From Magicicada septendecula (taxonomy: Eukaryota; Arthropoda; Insecta; Hemiptera; Cicadidae), in assembly GCA_034769895.1 (NCBI GenBank), contig CM068372.1, positions 239,406,343 through 239,470,342 on the forward strand: a DNA stretch of 64,000 nt. The letters run 5' to 3'. The notes below the pieces were generated by a model that saw nothing but the letters and a program-made list of their open reading frames with translations, was not told where the DNA came from and did no database searches. Position 1 is the first letter of the stretch. Each line of letters starts with the position of its first letter. Below, in pieces: positions 11,901 through 24,195 of the stretch. The position numbers and the translations under genes are program-made.

Positions 11901-12897
11901 TACCCTTGCATGTTTACGTAATGTGATTATATGTTACAGTGTCATGTCGGCTAGAATTGTCCACATTTTCTGGCCTCTAAAATAATCCAAGTTTTATTGT
12001 ATTTTGAAAAACAATGTGGAATTATCTTTTTTTTTTAAATTTTGCTAGTATTCAATAATATGGTAAAACGTTTGGTTGTTCACGTTGTATTTGGAGTAGT
12101 AGGTATACTTTAATTGTTATAGAATTCTTGTAACTAAACTTTAATAGTAGGTGAACAATAAGATTATTCTGTCATAGTGATCTTTAAGTACTTTTATGTA
12201 TTGGGACATATACGGAACTTCTTCAATCATGTAGCCAGTTTCAGGATTGCCCTCTTTGCGTCAAAATTGTTAATATACTCACATTTCCATTTCAGCGAGA
12301 ATCATGATCATTTCTATTATTATGTTGTCTTTCCCAGCAGCTTTCTTTTCTTTTATTTTTTTCTAATGTAGTTATTAATATTGCATGGTAATGTTGACTT
12401 CCAGGTCAAACGCAAAGTTGCCTGTATTATCTCTATACATTTATCTTTGAATAGGTATTTATGCAGTAGCTTCTCCGCCATTCATTTATATTGGCATCGT
12501 AAATCCTTTTATTTGTTACAAATTATCTTGTAATGTTTTAAGTTTGAACACATTATAATTGTTATTTTGTTTCTATGTGTTTTGTTGTTATTTTAATCCT
12601 TTGAGATTTTATTTACGTATTTATTCGTGTCGTACCTACATTGCTGTATTTTGACTTTGCTTATTTAAGGATACTTGTCTCTTAATTGTGTAGTCCCGTT
12701 TTCTGTCTGTATTGTGTTACACGTATCTATCTATTTATCTATTTTTACACGGTTTTACTGAAATTACGGGTTTGTGGTTACTCTAGAGGTTTCTTCTTAT
12801 AATATACTCTTTGCTTTTATCGAGGGGCTTTCTTCATACCTCATAGGTTCATTGCCGACCGAGAGTTTTCCTCTTTACTCTTATATCCGCATTTTGC
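11901..12897 (-). other. Probable decayed interior of the same fossil LINE
   Basis: This stretch lies between the RT pieces and the endonuclease-like piece and has the expected length for the N-terminal RT region. I could not recognise coding motifs in it. The assignment is inference from position only. Confidence 0.3.
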
Positions 12898-13110
12898 TTA
12901 TATGACATTTCTATTTTTAAATACCATCATGTTCGCCTGATTTTCTTTTGATGTACACCTTTCCAGGTTTAGTTCTACTTTAGCTGCAAGAAACTGATTA
13001 CTGTAAAAGTCTTTCTCTGGGGAGCTCGTAGAGTGTTTAATTGTTTGGAAAGGTCGTAGAGTCCACTTAGCGATAACTAACATGCAGTCTACTTGACTGC
13101 GATAGCTACC
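12898..13110 (-). pseudogene. Fossil LINE endonuclease C-terminus (tentative)
   Basis: The minus strand reads RSQVDCMLVIAKWTLRPF and continues with a charged stretch. It resembles the end of the LINE endonuclease (S-DH-LVVAK-RL), where the catalytic Asp-His pair sits. Here the DH is not preserved. Its position upstream of the RT pieces, on the same strand, supports one original element of at least 1.7 kb. Confidence 0.42.
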
Positions 13111-15289
13111 ACAAAAGGAACATCATGATCATATCATCTTACGTGATGATGAACTTCTGGCTTACAAATAATAAAGGTTGTTATCAGAACTGAAGTAAAT
13201 TTATTGTTCACCTATTCATTTCATGACCTTAAACCATTTCGTTCCATAATTCTGATTCTCTAGCCGTTCTTTTAATTTTTTTATTTAAGTCTGTAAGTAT
13301 AGTTACTCTATGCGTTAACAGTTTTTTTTACTGTCTCTTTCCAATACTGGATAAAATTTTTTTAACGTGTGTCATCAGGCTCCGAAATTGAGTCGTTTAC
13401 TTGCTCTGTATGTATTCATTTTAACGATTTGAGCGGAAGTAGTTCAAAAACTATTGAACTCCCACTGCCAGCTTAATACTGCTTTACGCTTTTATTTGCC
13501 GTGATAGCTACACCAGTTCTCGACGTGTTCTCATTCCCAGAAAAATTTCATTTCAGTTGCTGCTCATAATGTTGCTTTGAACTTTCGAACGAATCTCCGA
13601 GATTGTGGTATAAAGTCCTACGTTTTTTTCTCTAAGATTACTTAGCTTCACAGAATAAAGTAGAACCACATGTATTACATGAGCCTAAATTGATTGTCGT
13701 AAGGGATCCGTAACTTCATTGTCCATCCAGACTGTGAATTTCTACGGGATGCGTGGTTTCCTACCTTGCAATGGAGCATTTTAAATTTTATAAATAAAGC
13801 ATTATTACATAAAAATGCTAAGCATTTAATGCTAATTAAATAAAGCATATAGGCTAATTGATATTTTTAAAAATACGAATTACGGTTTGCGAATAGAATG
13901 TGAAAAATGATAAACAATGTGAGTGAAGTATAGGTTTTCTGTTAGAGCGTTCTATTACAAATTTATTCTAATTTCCTTACTTTATAAATTCACAAAATAA
14001 AATTTGTTTGGAATCCACTTTTGACGTTTTCCCTCCGCTTATATCTTGCTTACGACAGTTTGGTAACTAATATGCCTCCTGAATATGTTACTTGCATATC
14101 GCACGTCAATGCGATAGTGGGGTTGCCACCTTCGGGCTTAACGTCCAGCCAGATTTCTGTCTGGGTTGTCTCCCATAAACTGACTATCTTATCATACTAA
14201 AGAGACCAGTTTCCCTGTACACAATAGTACGACTCATTATATCCAACTTACATTGTTAATATCCCAAAGATAAGACAGTCCAGAATCATTTCCCTTAAAC
14301 CTCAACTTGATACTGTTGGCTACTACTGACATCCAAAGAATATTTAACGACCTTCCGGTCTAAATCCATATTGTTCAGCATCAGAAAGGTAACCTCTGGT
14401 AAGATATGACACTTCACCCCGCAGAACGGTGTTGGCTGGAGAGAGGCTGAAGGCTTCTTGAGAGCTAACATTACTTCATCTGACCCTAAGAATTTGAGGA
14501 CCAGTGCCTAGTTAACCCGGTACAATGAGTACCAAACCCATTTTTTTAATCAACGAGCAAAGAAACACGCTTGAAGTTCTACAAGGTGACTCTTCCTTGT
14601 CTGTGGGTTTGAGAATTAGACTTCTAAGAACGAATCCCAGACCAGTCGTTTTCAAGCGATCTCAGACGCGTGATATGATACTGATCACAAATACACACAA
14701 ACACTGATCGCAAAAGAAATCTCGATGTACGGAAGGAACTGAATGTTATGTGAATATTTGATAGGATTCCCCATTATAGGCTAAATTGGTTGGAACTTTT
14801 AACCGAAACGATGACTGCAACATTCTCAAACAACTATTGAATTATAAGCCGAAATCGACGGATAGGTGTGGGGCATCCCAAAAAGTATTGGAATGACCAG
14901 CTCTAGTCTATCTGCTTGGACGCGGAACAAACCACTTTTGTGTAACCCTTGCAGATGATGGTGATCATGATGACGACTTTTGACGTTTTCATTTATTTGA
15001 TTTTCCTCTAATTTATGGAGTGGTAAATGAGTTTAGTGAAGATATCCAATATGGTTCTTACTAATATATTAACAAAAAATAGTTTCTGAAATGTTCTCCT
15101 TGATGTGATGAATTATTAGAAGCGTAGTGTAGAGAGAACATTTCAATTTAGATCATTACAAGCAGAGTACATAATTATATCAATTTTAACAAAAACATTA
15201 ATTTTTAGAAAGTAATGAATGATAACTTTGTGATTAAAAAGAATTATAAAAAAAATTTTGAGAAATTCAAAATTCTAATAAAATGGAGT
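13111..15289. other. AT-rich intergenic stretch
   Basis: There is no supportable gene. The first few hundred bases may hold further decayed 5' sequence of the fossil LINE. A slightly GC-richer patch at about 14100-14700 has one 60-codon ORF without motifs and was not recognised. Confidence 0.45.
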
Positions 15290-16725
15290 TTTTAAAAGTT
15301 CAAAATAAAGGTAGCTAATTCAACGTTAACCTGCAGTTTGATTGAATAAGCCAGCATTTTTTATTTATTTGACAATTATAAAATGTTAATAATTACGATA
15401 ATTTGGTTAACACTATTGTTAATCTTTTTGAAATTTAAGAAAACTTATGGGCATATTCAAGTTAGAATTTTAAACCTAGGAATCGTGTTACAGGTAATAA
15501 TAAGAAAACAACAGGGTAAAAATGTTTTGAATTTAAAAAAAAATCATAAGGCAGGAAACAATAAGTTTTTTATTTAAAAATGTCTTGATAGTGATTTGAA
15601 TCAAAGTAGAGCATTAGTATCATAACAAATTGGACCGAGAGTAATTCGGGTACAAGAATATTTTTGGACATCCAAACACACATAAAATTTGTAATAAAAT
15701 ATAGGCTACTAAAATATGAGGTCGTTTTCATACACTGTTCAGATATATATATCAGTAGTGTCAATAGTGTCAAATACTGATTTACGGTTTCTTTAATACA
15801 TGTTTTCAGTACACTTATCACACTCTACACAAAAAATGCAAGTCATAATAAAATGCTCAGTTTAAGAACGGAATGTTTTATAAATGTATTTATAAATTTT
15901 AATGTTGGTACATAACAAGCATACGAACAAATTGTTACAAAATATAAAGTTATAATAAGCTAATAGTTTTGGTATTTATTTGGTGCTAATTCTGTGCACG
16001 CTACACATTTTGTGATAAAACATTTTGGACGTATATTAATAGAGGGCAAAGCTACCTAATTAGGTGTACATGAAATTACAATCTAATCCCAAAAAAAGAA
16101 CTTAATTATCAATTACAGTACTTTCATTGCCAAATAAGTATGTAAAAAATATCATTGTGTATGTGTAAACAGTTAAAAATCTAATACACCCTCAGTCAAA
16201 GGATGGCAGTCGGCATCAGTGGTTATTAATTGATGTATGTAGTTACGTTGTCATGTTACTGTACATCATTAAATAAGGACTATACCGACAGTAAAATGAC
16301 GACGACACGATAGGCCGATTCACTTGAAGCTCCGATTCATGAATACTAATTGTGACTACACAGCGTCAACGTGTACTCAAAACGGGAATCTTATCTTACT
16401 AAAGGTATAATCTGATTGGTGCACAGATATAGTGTCGGAAAGTGCTGCGTAATTAAATATGTTATTACATCAGAGGCTTCTGATTTTCATGCTTCTGCTC
16501 AAACCAGTATTACAGACAGATCTAGTGAATACACAGTATTGATTTTTTGAGGACGTAAAACAAATTGGTATTAATAACACAGACTGTAATGCCCTTATTT
16601 TTCAAAAGTACAATACCGAAAACTACTCGACCCGTTTTATATATTTCCTCTCGATGTTCTTTTTTTGAAGGAATTAAAAACAAAATGCTAGCGAATGTAT
16701 TTAACTTGATTATAAATAGAATGAA
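15290..16725 (+). repeat. Dispersed repeat family, long copy
   Basis: The first about 220 bases (15290-15510) and the last about 60 bases (16660-16725) match, in reverse orientation, two adjacent parts of 23900-24195. The about 1.15 kb between them is present only here. Examples of shared words are caaaataaaggtagctaatt at the left and gctagcgaat and cttgattataaatagaat at the right. ORFs inside are AT-driven and show no domain I recognise. It could be a non-autonomous DNA transposon or LTR-less fragment. The class is unknown. Confidence 0.65.
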
Positions 16726-17641
16726 CTGAATGACAAGGAACCTACAAATTGTATAAAACATTTTGATTATTTACTTACCATCTAGTAATACCAGGTTTAA
16801 AAGGTTCATTATTTGTAATAAGAGTTATGTTCCTTCTTTAATAGTGGCACATAGAGAACTGGACTGGATTACTACCTGATTTGACCTGAATTGTAAATTT
16901 TAAAATATGAGTTTTCGTTATTTAAAGCGTATCAGAGAAGAACACATGACAGTAAATTCTTGTGAATCAACGGCACTTTTAATCTTAATTTAAATTAGAA
17001 CTTTGTAGTTCATACTTAATACAAATACATTACAAAACGCAATGGAATTTAATTATCTTATTTTAACAGCTGAATAAAGTAAATAGATTTTATTTAATGT
17101 TACAGTATTTTGTACAATATGTTTCCCACAATAAGCAAAGTCTAAAAAAGGTTGTGTCTATAAAATATCCACGATTGGATTCTTCGACATCAGATTGTCG
17201 AAATCTCATGAGTTTATATGTGTGTATGCGCGCGCGCGTGTGTGTATTCGTGCGTTTATGCCAGGTCATAAACTTAATAGCAACAATACAATACTGGAAA
17301 CGGAATATTTGTTAAGCTTAAAGCATTTTAAACTAATAAACACTAAATTAAGAGTTCATTACTTTTGTTCTTATAAAACTTACGGGAACACTGAAATATT
17401 TCTGGAGTAGGCCTATTTGTGTAAATATGTAATAAAGTAGGAGTAGTAATGTAAATACTTGTTAGACTGTTACGATAATTTACTGATCAAAATTAGGTTT
17501 ACCAAAAATTAAATAAATTATCTAAAATGCACATTATTATTTTAAAATATCACTCGTTTTTACGCGGATATAAAGCATTGCCCTCTTTCGTTCATCAACC
17601 TGTCTGGTGTTTATAATCACTTAACAGTTGTGACTACTTAT
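16726..17641. other. AT-rich intergenic stretch left of the P element
   Basis: There is no supportable gene. A short alternating GC/GT patch (cgcgcgcgtgtgtgt) lies near 17228-17243. Confidence 0.5.
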
Positions 17642-17649
17642 GCAAGACC
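17642..17649. repeat. Target site duplication, left (GCAAGACC)
   Basis: This 8-bp direct repeat is identical to 21883-21890 and abuts the element's inverted ends. Eight bases is the diagnostic length for the P superfamily. Confidence 0.92.
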
Positions 17650-17673
17650 CAAAGATCTAAATACCTATGGATC
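17650..17673 (+). repeat. Terminal inverted repeat of the P element, left
   Basis: It begins CAAAGATCT and ends ACCTATGGAT. It pairs with 21859-21882 with three mismatches, at positions 10, 11 and 13 from the end. Confidence 0.9.
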
Positions 17674-17707
17674 ACTGGCTCAGTGTTCGGAAAACGGTCC
17701 GCCACTG

Positions 17708-17729
17708 CCCCCACCACTACTCGGGCAAC
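17708..17729 (+). repeat. Subterminal inverted repeat of the P element, left
   Basis: The 22 bases starting CCCCCACCACTACTCGGG are a perfect inverted match to 21786-21807. They sit 58 bp from the left end, against 75 bp from the right end for the partner. They are probable transposase or host-factor binding sites, by analogy with the internal inverted repeats of P elements. Confidence 0.88.
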
Positions 17730-18311
17730 CCGCGCCTCGTTACACGGGCGCTTACGGGAATAATGTGAATTAGCCGGTAGATTTTTTCGGCATCTTAACA
17801 CATTTATCACATATTGGTACATTGATACGTTCTTATGAATGGTTTTCGATATATAAATGGTATTTAAAATATTATTTATTAATATTAAAATATTATTTAT
17901 TTAAAATAATAGAACACGTGCTGGTTGGAAAAAAAATTAATCGTTTCATAGTAGTGTAAATAATTAACTTAATAAATTACTAAGTACACCAGTGATTTAA
18001 GCAGTGTTAATTATTTAATAGTACGTTAATGGGTAAATCAAACAACTACATTTACAATGGTATAGGTTTTATTATTAAAATAACCTTATACATTACTAAA
18101 CAAAAGTAGCTTATTTAACTTTTGGCGCATCCCAAGTTTTGAAAAAGTTTCATTGGAAGTTTTGTTTCTTGCGTGGTGACAACACATCACTTTGTAAAAT
18201 AAATGGCCTATTAGCTTAATTAATTTGATTTCATGACTATCCTCAGAATAATCATTATTTGACAAATGCCCTTAAAAATTTTTCCTCCAAAAATCCTACA
18301 AGCTAACAAAA

Positions 18312-20314
18312 TCATTCTTTTACATCTAGATCATTATTTTTACTTTCACAAAGAAGTAAGTGATTGTGCATAAACTTAACTAATTTAAAAACATCAGAAG
18401 AGGCTGTAAGTAATTTTCCTTTAGAAACAAAATCTGTTAAATGTGTGTAAGAACTTAAATTTGAATTATCATCTATCAGTAGCCTACAGCATTCCTCACA
18501 ATTTAGTTTGGCATCTATTTTTCGCACAATAAAGCCACACAGATAGTATAGTACATTATCTTTGTAGTAGGAACTTTGACAGTTATTAATTAAAGATTTT
18601 AGATTTTCAATGTCATTAAGATGATTTTCATCATCATTTTCATTTTCTGCCAAAGCAGCTGATTCAACAAAGCTCATGACAGAGTGTTGGTGATTGTTGT
18701 CAAAGCTGATACAATTTGTGCCCTGAGGTGCTTCGACGCCATTTCGAAATATAAGTTTTCTCAAGGCCCATTGGAATTGCTTTACATTTGGGTTGTTATT
18801 GTAACCACCTCGAGATCGTATACAAGCAAATAGCAATTCCAAATGGTCCTGAGAAAACTTATATGTAAGAATGTACTTAAAATCAAGTTGCTGTAACAAT
18901 CTTTCTGCCAAAATTTTGATTGAATAACCAAACAAAACCCAAACGTCTTGTTTTATGTTTGTGTGTTATCTGACATAAAACAAAGGGCAAAAGTTTTTCT
19001 TGAATGTTTAAGAACTGGAATTTCTTTAATTTTTAATTGGGACAAATAATCATAGCAATATTCAAGCTGCTCAATGCTTTTTAACAAATTATTTTTGTTG
19101 ATTGGCCCTTTAAAATGTTTCCCATACGTGTCTCTGCTATTTAAAAAAATCAAATAACCTGTCTATTACCCTGATAAATTTTATGGTTGGCCACATCCAA
19201 CAAAATCTGGATGATTGTTTTGTAAAAATTCTAAAGCATCAGCCACACCTGAGCTCAATGTTTGAGCGTCAATTTTAACATTCATTTTTCTATTGTTATA
19301 AATAATGTGTTTGTCTGACAATTTATTGGCTAAATTTAAACCTTGTTCTTTTTGCAAAGTGTTCAGGCGCTGAATATATTTAAAATCTACAATGCCATGT
19401 ATGGATGTTATGGTTTTCTTGTCTGCTAAAGTGTTAAGTGCCAATTTCAGCATGTGACAAGCATCAAGCAAGACACATATTTTCTGGCTGACATTACCCA
19501 ATTTTAAAGTAAAAAATGGTTTTTCTGGAAATTGACACCCTAACTTTTTCATTGCATTTACATTAACATTTGTCCCATCAAATGTAACATTGTGAACAAT
19601 GACCCCTACATCATACAATTTTAATATACACATCTTAACTAATTTAGATAGCACTTCAGAACTTAAACTATTGATAAAAAAATAGCCTACTGCTGATTTG
19701 AAATTCCCTTTAAGTGATACCACTTGAAACACAAGGGCTTCACTTGCTAGAGTTTCAGGGCCTTCTGTTTTCATATTATTTCCAAAATCTATATAACCAT
19801 AGTTTTTGCCCTGATGATGGTCATAAATTATTTGTTTTCTGATGCTCATAGCATCAAAAACTAAGTTTACTTGTTTTAAATCAGGTTTATTTGGAACATT
19901 TTTCTTTAAAAAAAGGAAAACTTCTTCTAAAAATCCAGGACTGCATTTAAAACTAGACACCCATTTTCTCAATGTTGACTGGTTTGGCAATGAAAAGTTA
20001 TTATTTCTTAAATACTTATAGGCTTTCGGGGAGTAAAAATAAAGTGTTAGAGCAAACTACTTCATTTTTTCAGAGTAATGAGAATTGAACTTACTTTTGC
20101 TATTATTTTTAATTTGATTGACAACTAAATGTAAGGGGAATCCTGAAAAATTCTCTTGTAATATTTCTAATAATCTTTCGGGAGCATTTAACTTTTCCTT
20201 AAACAGTCTTGTCATGTCCTTCATTGAGGCTATTTTTTTATCTCTTCTTTTGAGGCGCTGTTGAAGAATTTTTATTTTTCGCCGTAGAAGAGCTTTAGTA
20301 GGTGATGCAGGTAA
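18312..20314 (-). pseudogene. P-element transposase, catalytic exon (RNase H-like and C-terminal parts)
   Basis: This is the long last exon of the transposase. It opens after a TTTTTTTTAG acceptor at 20315 with a Lys/Arg/Leu-rich coiled-coil-like segment (LRRKIKILQQRLKRRDKK). FALTLYFYSPKAYKYLR follows, then a catalytic-core segment with VNLVFDAMSIRKQI, where the Asp would be the first catalytic residue, and NVTFDGTNVN. FLNSRDTYGKHFKGP and FSQDHLELLFACIRSRGG are the conserved C-terminal signatures of P/THAP9 transposases. Damage seen: TAG at 20057-20059; frame loss near 19180; one extra T in the T-run at about 19145-19155; another frame change near 18940-18960. No product can be made from this copy. 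Confidence 0.9.
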
Positions 20315-20505
20315 CTAAAAAAAAAATAGCTTAAATTAGTATGCAGTATCAGATAAAACGTTACGGTATAAATTATATCTCAATAATTAAGTTGTCGACC
20401 TTAATAAATAATGTTGTAACTTGTGAAAAAAGAAAAATACATTTTAGTTTATGAAATAATGTTGAAATGATCTGGTGATACGACAACGTAGTCTGCGATC
20501 CATAC

Positions 20506-20662
20506 CTGTTTTGGTCCCAGAACTGACATATCCTCACTTGCTGGAAGAATCTGGTTGGTATCTTTTAGATCTGCCAAATCATCGGTAGGAACGTGGATTT
20601 CCGTTGCAGTACGACACGTTGCGTCGTTCTCAAGTCGCCCATTTCCGTCTTCTTCTGTTTCC
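20506..20662 (-). pseudogene. P-element transposase, probable linker exon
   Basis: The segment is bounded by a ttttag acceptor and an AACAG|GTATGG donor. It encodes an acidic linker (ENDATCRTATEIHVPTDDLA) of the kind often found between THAP and coiled-coil parts. With these splice sites the exon is one base out of phase with its neighbours. Either an indel has occurred or the acceptor used is different. Confidence 0.55.
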
Positions 20663-20968
20663 TAAAAGTTCCCAATTTCAGTCAAGCTTGGTGGTGAATT
20701 TAACAATCAACAAGACATGAAAAATCATAATACAATGGTTTCATCCTGTTCAACTAAACATTTATAAATCCAAAATCAGTGACCAAGCTAAACATTTACA
20801 TTTAAATATTCTTTATAATGGCGGTTTTTAGAACAATCAGTAGCACAGTGGGATAGTTATTATTTAACCTAATATCATTTTGAAAAATGTTCAGCAATTT
20901 TTAACTTTTGTTGTAGTTTTACTTGGTATTAATATAATAATATTACCCCATATTAATTGCTTTCTTAC

Positions 20969-21200
20969 CTTATTTCTTACAATTATCTTCCTTCGTTTCG
21001 TTTGTTGTTTTTGGAGATGAGGAGGGAAATCAAAAATTGAGGGAATAACACCATTTTTCAGCATTCTTCTTAAACCGTCCACTTCGAAATCCTTTTCCTC
21101 AAAATGCTGGCTGCAAAGTTTCGATGATGTAGAAGGAGAAAACCCTTTTCATTTTGTGGCTATTACCCATTTCGTTTGTAGGTCTGGGTCTTTTGGGAAA
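20969..21200 (-). pseudogene. P-element transposase, second exon: rest of the THAP DNA-binding domain
   Basis: After a cttttttcag acceptor the frame reads FPKDPDLQTKWVIATK, a TGA stop (21149-21151), then SKLCSQHF and GVIPSIFDFP. FP-D and W, the Cys-x3-His pair and the final aliphatic-P-S-I-F are THAP signatures. Basic residues (KRRK) follow before the donor AAG|GTAAGA. The nonsense codon sits inside the zinc-binding domain. Confidence 0.88.
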
Positions 21201-21603
21201 CTGAAAAAAGTAGCATACAGATTTTGTAATGTTAAAATTGTAACAAGTAGGCCTTTATAGCCAAATAAATCTAAAATGTAAATTTACCTTGAATGAATGA
21301 ATATTGTACCTAATAATAAACTTGCCATGAAAAGAACTGTATTTAATTGTTAGTCTATTCAGTGTTATAAACTAGAGCTATAAGTAAATGTAGGTCTATA
21401 ACGTTTGTTAAAATTATATTGAATCTATTTTGCCTCTTTGTGCGTTAGTTTCAAATAAAATTTGCTTGCATATTTGGTAACGATATTCTTTAGATATAAG
21501 CCTATGACATAATATTTTGAAAACTAGAGGTTTTTAATAGTCTTACAGCTATGTTATCATCACAAATATAAGAATTAAAAGGAAGCAACAATGTGGTACT
21601 CAC

Positions 21604-21674
21604 CTGTGAAATGTCACACCAGAACCCTTCTTTGCACGATTTATGCAGTTATATGCCGCACACGAGTCAGGCAT
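21604..21674 (-). pseudogene. P-element transposase, first exon: start and first Cys pair of the THAP domain
   Basis: The ATG at 21672-21674 begins MPDSCAAYNCINR ... GVTFH, giving the two N-terminal Cys of the C2CH THAP zinc module. The exon ends AG|GTGAGT. Joined in phase to the exon at 21200, the codon across the junction is Ser and the text becomes a normal TFH-FP THAP strand. The start is chosen because it is the first ATG and gives the usual short N-terminus. Confidence 0.85.
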
Positions 21675-21785
21675 AATATCAGAATGACAGGAAAAACACA
21701 AATACGAAACGTCGCGATTATAAGCCACTCCACAATGAGCAAAAACATCAGCTGTCAATACAAATCATATGGCAGTGCGCGGGAA

Positions 21786-21807
21786 GTTGCCCGAGTAGTG
21801 GTGGGGG
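21786..21807 (-). repeat. Subterminal inverted repeat of the P element, right
   Basis: This is the perfect inverted partner of 17708-17729. Confidence 0.88.
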
Positions 21808-21858
21808 TAGCGCTGGCAGATGGACCGCTCCTTGCCGCTAGTCACCATATGAGACGGC

Positions 21859-21882
21859 AATCCATAGGTTTACAGATCTTTG
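21859..21882 (-). repeat. Terminal inverted repeat of the P element, right
   Basis: This is the inverted partner of 17650-17673 and ends AGATCTTTG. Confidence 0.9.
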
Positions 21883-21890
21883 GCAAGACC
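21883..21890. repeat. Target site duplication, right (GCAAGACC)
   Basis: It is identical to 17642-17649. Confidence 0.92.
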
Positions 21891-22842
21891 ACACACTGAA
21901 TGAATACGAGTTTGTTTATTCGAACAGGACTTCGTATTATGTCTTCAACTGCCTTGTGTGCGTATTATACACAAGGCACCTGATGTCTGTTATTACATAG
22001 TTCTCCTTGATAGTACCACATCTGACAACAATTGCTGCATACCTTCATGAAACAATTTTCTTAGTCATCAGTGTGGAAACTTTTACACGTGATAATTGTA
22101 GTAAGCAATTCGAACTAACCAATTACGCGGCCGTGAATTGATCACAGGACTTATCTGGATGTTAACGAGGAGTAGTTATTTTCGGGACAAAAATCTCCTA
22201 ACAAATACAGTTTTCATAAGAATGTATACAACTATTTCTTCAGGTTTCAAATAAAACTTTTCCATGAGAGATTACTGTCTATTATGGAGCCAAGATATTT
22301 CATTTGTTTAGTTTGTTCAGTCACCAAGCAGCTACACATGCTTGACATGTTTAACATGATGATTCATAAAGAAACAATATGAAAATTCAACCTTGTCTCT
22401 CAAAAAGACAATCATATATTTTTTCACTTAAAACCATACTGTATTTTACTAAATCAATACTTTAGTTTATCTAATTCGACAATCATTTAACTGAGAAATA
22501 AAAAAATGCATACAATAGTTATTTATTTTTAATTTACTGTTTTAATAAACATCGTGCCATGACACCTGGAAGGTGGAGAGGGTCTGTCATAAGTCGGATG
22601 GGGAGGACCTCCCGACCTTCCTAAATCGAATTCCAACTTTTTTGTAAGGACGATCGTCCTACACACTATACAATTTGCAATTTTCGTCCTATTTTAGGAC
22701 ATCGGATCGGATTGGATTGGAAGGTGTGTAGGGGGCTTTAACAGCAGCATATTCATTCACTAGCCTCTCCCTCTCCTCAGGCGTCTCAGTAGTAACGCTA
22801 ATGCAAGTATTACGTGTTCTTTTTACTCTACCTCTCTTTGCC

Positions 22843-22846
22843 TTCT

Positions 22847-22911
<65 letters not shown>
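22843..22911. repeat. (TC)n microsatellite, interrupted once
   Basis: This is a run of about 34 TC units with one tctg interruption. Confidence 0.95.
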
Positions 22912-22912
<1 letters not shown>

Positions 22913-22981
22913 CCGTCTCACTCTAATAGAAATTAAATTGCAAATAACAATAAAATTTTTAATATTTTTACCCTGTCACTA

Positions 22982-23160
<179 letters not shown>

Positions 23161-23179
23161 ACTATCTCTATCTATCTCT

Positions 23180-23209
23180 CACAACACACACACACACACA
23201 CACACACAC
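23180..23209. repeat. (CA)n microsatellite
   Basis: This is a short pure CA run after the TC array. Confidence 0.95.
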
Positions 23210-23899
23210 TTTCTCCTTCTTCACACAAAAATTAAACTGTTGTGAAGAATCAAATTTTTAACGTTTTTGCCCCGATCACTCTCCTCTCCCACTACCACTT
23301 TTTCTCTTTTGATTAAAGACTTGCACTATTGTAAAGCACATATCAAACGGTTTATAAAAAGAATAAAATCAAAAGTGGGGAAGGTAAGAGAAAGTAAAAT
23401 GAGGTAACTAGGAAAATGAACTGATAAGTGAACATGAGAATATGAGAGAAACGAAGTGAATCATTAAAAAAGGCCATAATCTTTGACCCACTTAGCACAG
23501 TCTGCATCAGGCTTGGATTGAGTTTGTTATTTGACCCTGTGCGTTTATGATATGACAGTGTTGCCATATCCACGGATTCCACAATGATTGCAAACTAAAT
23601 GAAAAAAGGGCGCGGAGATTGTATACAGACGATGGTAGTACTACGTGGTGGAGAAACCATGAACTACATATTGAATATCAGTTTTCAAAAGTCTGTCAAT
23701 TTGGCACCCGCAGGTAAGAATTTAAAAATTCGTGGTGCCAAAATAATGAGTTGAAAGTTAAAACAATTAAGATGTTTCATTAGCGATGTGCCCATAAAGG
23801 ATGTTTGTGGAACTTATAAACTTTTATTCCACAGAACACATTTTCTATAAAGGATTATATTTTGGGGTCCGATATACGGACGTCAAAATGTAACAGACG

Positions 23900-24195
23900 C
23901 TACATTCTATTTATAATCAAGTTAAAAATATTCGCTAGCATTTTCTATTTAATTCCTTCAAAAAAGGAATTATTATTTTTTCTTATTATTACCTGTAAAA
24001 CCACTCTTAGGCTTTAAAATTCTAACTTGAATGTGTCCATAAGATTTTTAAATTTCAAAAAGATTAAGCCTACTGGTTAACCAAATTATCGTAATTATTA
24101 ACATTTTATAATTCTCAAATAGATAAAAAATGCTGACTTATTCAATCAAACTGCAGTTTAACGTTGAATTAGCTACCTTTATTTTGAACTTTTGA
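23900..24195 (-). repeat. Dispersed repeat family, internally deleted inverted copy
   Basis: Reverse-complemented, this stretch matches 15290-15510 and then 16660-16725 with the interior missing. The join falls between an aataataagaaaa-like word and ttttttgaaggaatt. Similarity is high but not perfect. Short and long versions of one family suggest internally deleted non-autonomous copies. Confidence 0.7.

Larger units (their letters stand above)
17650..21882 (-). mobile_element. P-superfamily DNA transposon (THAP transposase), complete ends, 4233 bp
   Basis: Both ends are fixed by the 8-bp duplication GCAAGACC and by terminal inverted repeats of 24 bp that begin CAAAGATCT and share ACCTATGGAT, with three mismatches. 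Inside each end is a 22-bp perfect subterminal inverted repeat (17708-17729 and 21786-21807). Drosophila P elements likewise carry internal inverted repeats besides the terminal ones. The transposase is read on the minus strand in at least four exons. The element ends are well preserved while the gene is broken, so the copy could only have moved with help from another copy. Confidence 0.93.
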
